From Chrysemys picta bellii (Eukaryota; Chordata; Testudines; Emydidae): a stretch of 64,000 bases of DNA. Shown in pieces: positions 56,783 to 64,000 of this stretch (position 1 is its first letter; the number at the start of each line of letters is the position of its first letter). A program made the position numbers and the translations under genes. The notes beneath the pieces were generated by a model that saw only the letters and a list, made by a program, of their open reading frames with translations, did not search any database and was not told the origin of the DNA. The stretch lies in assembly GCF_011386835.1 (NCBI RefSeq), contig NC_088797.1, forward strand, positions 38,749,583 through 38,813,582, read 5' to 3'.

Positions 56783-58816
56783 CCAGAAAAAGAAAAAAAT
56801 AACGCACACAGAGACCATTTTCAGTTAGACTGAAACCAGTCTCTGAAATTGTACAAGTATCTCCATTTACATGCTAATTTTCATGTGCAAATAAACATGG
56901 ACTCATAACTTATTTTTACAGTTTTGAAGATCAAGGGCTGCAGCAGCAGATTTTTCCCAAAAAGATTCTACTGGGTATCAGTTGGTAGGTACAAGTAGTG
57001 GGTGTATTAAAATCTATTTTATTTAGTGTTTGCAAAGGGGTCCTGACTCACCAACCTGAATCCTGAAATTTTCTATCTCCAGGACAGGTACAGTTTTGCT
57101 ATGAATGCTGGACAAGTTGCCAGTTGATGTCAGTTGGGATGTGAATGTAATGCATTACAATCTGGATTGGGACACGACCTCATTTCTCAAAGAAAACTGA
57201 AGAAATGTCAGTAACAATTTTTCATCCTTTCTGATCTGGATTTGAATTGGCAACCTAGAGAAGAAAAGTTTCAGATCAGATTATCTATCCTGAGTCATTC
57301 ACTCTCCTATAGTGGACAGTTTAAAACCTAAAATATTAATGTCTGAAAAGAATAATTGGATATATGGTGGAAAACAGAATTTCCAATATCTGATGCTTGC
57401 CTGAAGCTTGTATTTGCTTTTATCAAGGTAACTGAATCAACACAAACAAGAGCTTTACCTTACTTTTTTACTATTTTTTGTACTGCAATTTGACAAAGTT
57501 TTCCTTTCCTCCCAGGAGAAAGTATAGCATTCTAGAAAAAACTCGTTTTATGTGCCTTACTGATGGTTCCAATAGCCACATTTGCATGCTCTCAGCTACA
57601 TTTTTAATACTGGTATACAATAAATGTATAGAAAACATGCTTTAATGAGAATATTTTGATGTATAAAATCTTGTAGATTATTCTCAGATGTCATCACCTA
57701 ATTTATTCATGCATGTTTAACACTGGATGGGTTTCCTTTTAATTAAAACAGGTCTAATGATGATTTCCTCTTCATGACTCACTTTGAGTTGATGCAATGT
57801 GACCACCAACAGTAATGAACTAAAGGCATTTAATACTTGTTAACAGAATGATTTGTCAAGGATTCTAGAACTTCCTGTGTAAATTTGCTAAAGCTAATTC
57901 TTTCTTTAGCTGTTTCCTGTGACTGAGATTTTTTTCCTTTTTAAGCATATTTTTCTTCATGTTTTGAAATATTTATGGAACATCTCCAAGGAGAGCAAGT
58001 CTTTTATCCTATCCTCTAATTCATAAATTTAAAAAAACACTACTTAGAAACAGCTATTTTGATAGGGCTGCTCATTCCATCTTGTGGCTTTATTGTACAT
58101 AACTTAATTTCTCATTTCCATCTTGAAAATTCATACCCATATGCGATCAGATTTTCAAAGCAAAAAAGTGTTTTTCTAAAACACTAACAGATTAATAGTT
58201 GGGACTTAAATAACACTGCTCACAAGAATCAAGAAGGTTTTCACATTTGCAAAATATACAAGAATCAGAAATAACTTCATCCTATGAAATGCAGCCACCT
58301 GTGAGGTTAACGTGTGATTATTGAACACTGCACAACAATATTAGCTAACAGTTAAGGAACTGAAGTGAAGAAAACTGTGCCCACTTGGACCTAAAGGGGG
58401 GAATTTATGTAGGCAGAATATTATCCTCCACATCAGAATTTAGCAAGGACACTGGGTTTATGTCCCTTTTCTTAGAATATAATGACCAGAAATGATCAGA
58501 TCCAGGTTTGTGTCTCTTACAAAATATAGCACTCCCCAGGAACACAGTACTTCTAACACCTGCCTGCGGCATTGGTTCAACACTGATGTAGAAGGGAAGT
58601 GCCCCCTACTGAATTAGCACCATCACTTCCTGCAGTAACTAGGTGTTTCACGGAGGCAGACTCTAAAGCAGTGACTTAGCCTAAGCCTACTTAGCTTGTG
58701 AGCTGTGTTCAAATCTCAAAGTGGTATGGGTGCAAATTAATTCATTGTTTAATGACTTGACTTCTGCCTGTGCCATACTGTTATCCTGCCAGTAACACAT
58801 TATACTGCTATAAAGT
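56783..58816. other. No gene recognised
   Basis: Strongly AT-rich with few frames and no recognised repeat. The CTCF-like phrase TGCCCCCTACTGA lies at about 58600 (minus strand). Confidence 0.4.
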
Positions 58817-58821
58817 ACCAT

Positions 58822-59948
58822 TGTGACAGTCTGTACCCTTTCATATACCACTTTTACAAGACTACAATAAAATTTTGTACAAAGTATGCCTTGTGAGGTA
58901 TCATTTGAAAACTTATAATCTGCTGAACATTATTGTCCCAGTAAAATGTGTGTGGCAGCATTGTATGCAAAGTTATAAAATTCTACTGTATAAGACATGT
59001 TCCAAGTCTGGGGAAACAGTTCTCCAGAGACAAAAGTCTAGCCAACACCTCAGATAGGTGTCAATATAATCAATTAGACTATCATCTGGTTAAGCAACCA
59101 TTCTTTGGCAGGAAAAAGGGCTTGAGCAAGAAATTTACATCTTGGCAATGGAACAGCTAGAGGTTCTCATGCAAATGGATTTTTGGCCTCCTGAACCTCA
59201 GCTGGAGATGATTTTCAAAGAGGAAAATAACTATAAGAAATGAGAACAGAGGACACACATCATCTCTCCCTTCATCTCTACTCATGGCATTGACAACACG
59301 TGAAAGAGAAAGGAAGCATCATTGGACTGTGAGGAGATCCTGGCTGGAAGATTCAGCCAGTAAGACTGCTAGAACATGTGGTCAGAGGGACTTTCACTTT
59401 GAATTCGCTTAGCTTGTTAAGTTAGGTATTAGTTTGCATTTTACCTTTTATTTCTTTGTAACCAATTCTGACTTTTATGCCTCATTACCTGTAATCACTT
59501 AAAATCTTTCTTTTTGTACCTAATAAAGTTGTTTTATTGTTTTATCTAAACCAATATGTTTGGATTGAAGTGTTTGGAAACTTCACTTGGAATAACAAGA
59601 TTTGTGCATATCATTTTCTATTACTGAAATGATGGACTTTCTATGAACTTGTATTGTCCAGGATGGGACTGGGCACACAAGACACACATTTCTGGGGATA
59701 ATTCTGGGACTGGGAATTTGCTTGTGTTGCTCTCTAATATAATTCATGGGTGGCTGGCTGGGCTATAGCATGGTAGCTATAGCACTCATACAGTATAGCT
59801 GGGGTGTGATTTACATGCTGGAGGCTGTGTATGGGTAGACCAGGAGTGGTTGCTCTCAGAGTGAAGCAGTGTAAAAGACACCCCAGGTTGGAGAACTGAA
59901 GGGACACAGCTGTTCAACAGTTCAGATTGTACTGTTGGTAATGTCACA
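58822..59948 (+). mobile_element. Probable solo LTR, about 1.1 kb
   Basis: It begins TGTGACAGTCTGTACCC and ends AATGTCACA; TGTGACA and TGTCACA are inverted, as in LTRs. Flanking ACCAT and AACAT agree at four of five positions. An AATAAA lies at 59522-59527 followed by T- and GT-rich sequence, fitting a polyadenylation region. No internal retroviral genes are adjacent. A DNA-element origin is less likely but not excluded. Confidence 0.55.
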
Positions 59949-59953
59949 AACAT

Positions 59954-60635
59954 ACTTAACATTTAGTTTGAAACTTGGGACTCTTAAGTGTTTACATCAC
60001 TATTTACACTGCCCTTTATTTGGAAGAAAAACATACCATTGTCAGGGAACCAACGTAATAACCCACAAGTCTGTGTTTCAGCATTTGAGCAGTATTTAAA
60101 AACCATCCTAAACAACACTAGCTTTCAACTTTTGCATTCATGCTTGAGTACAGACATCTATGCCTCCAAGATGATAACATTGTTCAATATGAATTATTTA
60201 GCAGCACTTTGGAGCACATGCCACACACAAAAAATACTTGAGTGCATGAAATTTGGGCATCTCACAGACTGCATTTCAGAAAATCCATGCACTCCAATGT
60301 TCTTTCCACTCTATTTTGGTTGCAATTAGAACAAATATATCAGTTTCTTCAAAATAGTCTCACTTCAAGACACATAAATTAAATAAATAAAACAACACTG
60401 CTTAAATAGACACTTAGTAAGCTACATTATACATGGTCAGAAGTAGCAGAGCATCTCCAGTACCACAAGAATTACGGGCATGTCCTTCGATCTCCTAACT
60501 TAGCCCTTTCCTACCCGCAGCGATTAGTGTTATGCCCTTATTATTTCACATGTAAACAAGTAGTTAAAACACATACACAGGTTCATGCCAATTTTTGAGA
60601 GAGCCACAACCACTGCTCCAGGGTCTTTTGGTTAA
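59954..60635. other. No gene recognised
   Basis: AT-rich; the 113-codon frame at 59988-60329 shows no recognisable domain. Confidence 0.4.
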
Positions 60636-60639
60636 AGAA

Positions 60640-61060
60640 AGGGTTAGCCAACCACTGGCACAGTAATTGTAATCAAAGCCACAGGATTAGATATGGATAT
60701 GGTAAAGGGTAGGTGACAAGGGGAGGGTGTCCCTAGGACAGAGATCTGTGGGACTTTCATGGAAAGTGGGAAACAGGAGGAGATCCAACAGCAAGAGGTG
60801 CTATAAAATAGCCAGAGAGGTAGGACCACCACCAAGAGATGACGGTCTCTGGAAACCAAAGGTGGACAAGATACCTATCAGAAAAGAGTGATGAACAGTG
60901 TCAAATTCAACAGAGACGTCAAGGAGGATGAGGATGGAGAAAAGGCCCTGAGATTTTGCCAGAAAGTGGCCACTAGAGATCTTTATGAGAGTAGTTTTGG
61001 TGCAATAGAAAAAGTGATAATTCCAGCATTTATATTAACTATACTTGAGTTGAAAGAGCA
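60640..61060 (-). pseudogene. L2 LINE reverse transcriptase relic
   Basis: On the minus strand a decayed frame gives TKTTLIKISSGHFLAKSQG, then FSILILLDVSVEFDTVHH, which matches the L2 motif LLDLSAAFDTVDH with the catalytic Asp kept. Then come a WSYLSG..-like segment, VPQISVLGT (L2 VPQGSVLGP) and SCGFDYNYCA, where the YADD box should follow but is lost. Several frameshifts are needed to connect them. This is an ancient insertion; no 3' tail is attached. Confidence 0.75.
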
Positions 61061-61216
61061 TTCTGGAAACATCAAACAATGCATTTAAATGCAGAATTGA
61101 CAGGTCCATAAGTGCAAAGACATCTATTTCTCTCTGCCTGGGGTTTTTATACACTGCCTATATATAAATAGCTATATATGCCACATATGTTCTCTAGCTT
61201 ATAAACGCAAACATAG

Positions 61217-61738
61217 TAGAGCTGGCTAGAAAATTACCATCAAAACATTTTTCTGTTGGAAAATGCCATTTTGACTAAATCAAATATTTTTGTGAAATTG
61301 TACCAATTTTGATAAAATTTCCCGTAAAATAAATTTCAAAGTGTAATATTTCTGTTTCCAAAAAATTCATTTTAAAAAAATTACACTCATTTCAAAATTA
61401 ATATTCAGTTTGTAAATTATTTTTTATTTATTATTTTTACATTTTATGACACAGTAGTAGTGTACAATATGTCATGTCATAAGATGACACAGTATGACAT
61501 ATTATATACTTCTACTACTGATTTGTCAAATAATATAAAAATAAAAAAACTAAAATTTTGATTTCTAACAAAATTTTAAAAAATGGCAAAATAAAATACT
61601 CAACGTGAATTTTTTTTAAAAAAGAATTTCAATGTAATGGGAAATTTTTCTAATATACATTTTTTCTGTTCCAGTTTGAAACAAAAAACAAATCCCAAAA
61701 TGTTGAAATTATTCATATAATGGGTGACAAAAATTATA
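61217..61738. mobile_element. AT-rich palindromic MITE, family member 3
   Basis: Starts TAGAGCTGGCTAGAAAAT. The centre folds around CAGTAGTAGTGTACAATATGTCAT and ATGACATATTATATACTTCTACTACTG (61451-61520). Arms are AT-rich with AAATTTTG/CAAAATTT words. Same type as 23469 and 30058. Confidence 0.5.
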
Positions 61739-61967
61739 AAATATTTTCACATGACTATGCTGAACAGTAAAATAGATCAGGATACTAAGCATTCCTTAAA
61801 TGCAAAGTTGAGGTATTACAAATCTAAACTGGTGCAGGGAAGCTGAGCTTGCCAGGCCATGTTCTCTATGGGGTAACCCCGCAGTGAGTGGCTGGCTTGC
61901 GGCACGACACAGGGGGGTTAGTCCCAGGAGTGAGGGGCCGGCCAGGAACAATAGGACCCAGGCTGGC

Positions 61968-62570
61968 TAGAGTGACAATACATCCCGTTTTGGCCAGGAC
62001 AGTCCCCTTTTTCAGCTTTGTCCCGACCGTCCCTACTTCTTCATCAAAACTGGGCATTTGTCCCAGCTGCAAGGCAGAGCAGAGAGATGCAGCTGCTGCC
62101 TGGGGATCAGCTGAAGACAGCAATGCCCACCAGCAGGAAAGTGGAGAAATTTGCTACTGGGGGGCAGTGCTGGTTTCAGAGCTGACCCCGGGTGGCGCAG
62201 AGCTTGGTGGCGGGGGATGAAATCAGCCTCAGCCAAGGGAGGTGGGGAAATCAGCCCCAGCTGCGAGCGGCATGGGGCTCAGGGGTAGGGGGTCTGCCCC
62301 TGAACTCAGCTACAGGCAGCACAGGGCTGGGAGGGGGAGACCCCACAGTGGGCAGTGCAGAGCTTGGTGGGGTGGGGCAGTCCCAGCTGCAAGCAGCACG
62401 GGGCTCAGTCTCAGATGCGGGTGGCACAGGGTCGGTCAGCCCCAGCCCCAGGAGGCATGGGAGGATGGTTTGGGAGAGCCTTACAAGTGCAAGGGTCACT
62501 CCGGCAAGCCCCTGGCCATCCTGTTTTTACTTATAAAATGGGATGAGAACTACCTTAGTTTCTGTAGACT
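61968..62570 (+). mobile_element. DNA-transposon-derived repeat, left end only
   Basis: AGAGTGACAATACATCCCG followed by TTTTGGCCAGGACAGTCCCC is the start of a common reptile repeat of hAT-like type. The remainder is GC-rich with repeated GGGGCTCAG, CAGCTGC and AGCTTGGTGG words. The right terminus is not found. Confidence 0.5.
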
Positions 62571-62659
62571 CTTCTCTGCCCACCCTCTGGTGGCAGCTTG
62601 TGTTACTGAGCCCAACCAATCAGGTTTTTCAGAGCAGCTCATGCTGCCCTCCCACCCAA

Positions 62660-62752
62660 AGGCTCTGCGATTAACGCACATTAAAAAAATTAACACGCTA
62701 GTTGTGCTGTGCATTAATCGCAGGCGTTAACGGCAGTTAATTGACAGCCCTA
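62660..62752 (-). mobile_element. End fragment of the TAGGGCTGTCAA hAT family
   Basis: CTGCGATTAACGCACATTAA ... GGCAGTTAATTGACAGCCCTA is one end of the family present at 53737-55355, in the opposite direction. Only about 90 bp is present. Confidence 0.65.
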
Positions 62753-64000
62753 CTTTATACACTTCGAAACACATTCATTTTGTATTTTAAGGTTCTAGAA
62801 TGGATTCTCCACTGCCTTTAAATCCAAGACATCTGCACAAGACAAGTGCAAAGTAGGCATAAAATATCCCCATGTCAGAATTCTGCACTTACGCCAGTGG
62901 TAGAATTTTACATCCAGTTTGCACAGGCGTAAATGAAAGCCAAACGCATAAAACAGTGGAAAATCAGGTGATGTGTGCACTGCAGTTAAACACGGATTTA
63001 CCAGACAGTATTTCCACTGTAGCATATCAGACAGAAACATACGCATAGAAAAGCTAAATTATAGATATGTCTCCTTCTATGGTCTTTTGCTCCACTCTAG
63101 ATTCATTTAATTCCAGAACACTATAGGAATGTATAAACAGGTCTATTTACTAATACAGTGTAAAATTATACCAATTATTTAAAAGGACATTAACATGTAC
63201 TCCGCCAGATCAACATATGCAAAATTATGCTTCTGATCTTGTCAAAACAGAGATCCTGCTTCATCCAAGATGAAATATCACACTCCAAATAAGTGATATC
63301 CAAATGTCCCACCCACATGTAACAGAAGTAACAATAGTCTCTGACCTATAATACCATCTCTTCCTCATGGAAGAGGAGCAAGAAATGGAGCCCTCTCCTC
63401 ATATGTGATGAATTTACTACCTACCCTCATGTGATAGTTATACTCGACTCATCCTCATTCCAAATCTACCATATATATATCCTGCTGAAATGCAAAGGTG
63501 TTGACACAGTATTACACTTCGGCCCTTGTTAAGTCCGCAAGCTGCTAATGTACAAACATTATGCGTAGGGTAAACACCTCATTTGGTCACACACTTCCTC
63601 GCGGACAAAATTTGATAACTAACTCTGAACATTAAAGCATTCTAAAAATTCAAGTTGAAAAACTGTCCGATCTCAGAAATGGTAAGAGCACTTAGGAAAT
63701 GACTCCTGCTCTTGCTCCATGGCCTCAGCACTAACAGCCATAGAAATAATTTAATATTAATCTGAATATTTATATTCACAATATTTCTTAAATGAGAAAA
63801 CATACAACTTAACTAGTCCACAGAAGCTTACTTCCAGAATGCACTTTCATTCATGAATCATCATTCAATCATAACAGAACTGTTTTATTCCCTCACTCAA
63901 TTTTTTTCTGCTCTCTCCCAATTCTACTTAATTACACAGTTTTTCAATTCCCCCACCTTTCCCAGATACCAGCCCTTCAATTGGCGGATCATCCAGGGAA
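62753..64000. other. No gene recognised
   Basis: AT-rich. A short phrase GCACTTACGCCAGTGGTAG / TGCACAGGCGTAAATG near 62887-62935 is an imperfect palindrome. Nothing else recognised up to the window edge. Confidence 0.4.

Noticed and set aside
1..64000. CRISPR array, operon, phage or integron
   Set aside because: No regularly spaced identical repeats and no prokaryotic gene organisation; all repeats fit eukaryotic transposable elements.

Overview
The window looks like intergenic or intronic DNA from a reptile, most likely a turtle (a crocodilian is the second choice). The base composition is AT-rich, there is no operon-like gene packing, and almost every recognisable segment is an interspersed repeat of the sauropsid type. 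These are CR1 LINEs, old L2/MIR pieces, tRNA-derived SINEs, Penelope-like elements, many hAT elements with 8-bp target duplications, Tigger-like MITEs flanked by TA, and Harbinger/Chompy-like MITEs sharing a GTCTACAC-type end. I found no convincing host protein-coding exon, no rRNA or functional tRNA gene, and no CRISPR array. The species call is inference from repeat content alone.

Layout. 1-2.1 kb: no recognised repeat. 2.1-7.7 kb: a broken ZMYM1-like hAT transposon whose tail is cut off by a 3.6-kb antisense CR1 carrying remnants of ORF1 (SGNH esterase) and ORF2 (endonuclease and reverse transcriptase). 8.4 kb: a 311-bp deletion derivative of a hAT-Charlie element. 10.85-11.6 kb: a solo LTR with CCAAT and TATA motifs. 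11.9-17.2 kb: Tigger-like and hAT MITEs and CR1 pieces. 19-24 kb: MITEs and unassigned sequence. 24.7-26.4 kb: a palindromic Penelope-like copy split by a 1.07-kb Tigger-like MITE with a GC-rich minisatellite. 27-38 kb: several hAT and Harbinger-like MITEs, one with a G-rich higher-order repeat. 41.0-43.8 kb: a 2.8-kb hAT-Charlie element whose 620-codon transposase frame is broken by only two stops. 44.35 kb: a perfect 39-bp inverted repeat. 45.6-46.1 kb: a MITE containing a tRNA-derived SINE. 51.0-51.5 kb: a MIR SINE split by a hAT MITE. 53.7-55.4 kb: a hAT relative with inverted arms of about 560 bp flanking a transposase fragment. 55.6-56.8 kb: another palindromic Penelope-like copy and a hAT MITE. 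58.8-59.9 kb: a probable second solo LTR. 60.6-61.1 kb: an antisense L2 reverse transcriptase relic. The last 1.2 kb has no recognised repeat.

Nothing here works together as a gene system. The coherent story is the insertion history, because several nested pairs with target duplications give a relative order. The most informative single items are the nearly intact hAT-Charlie element with its short derivative 32 kb away, and three Penelope-like copies that are all inverted palindromes flanked by 12-16-bp duplications.
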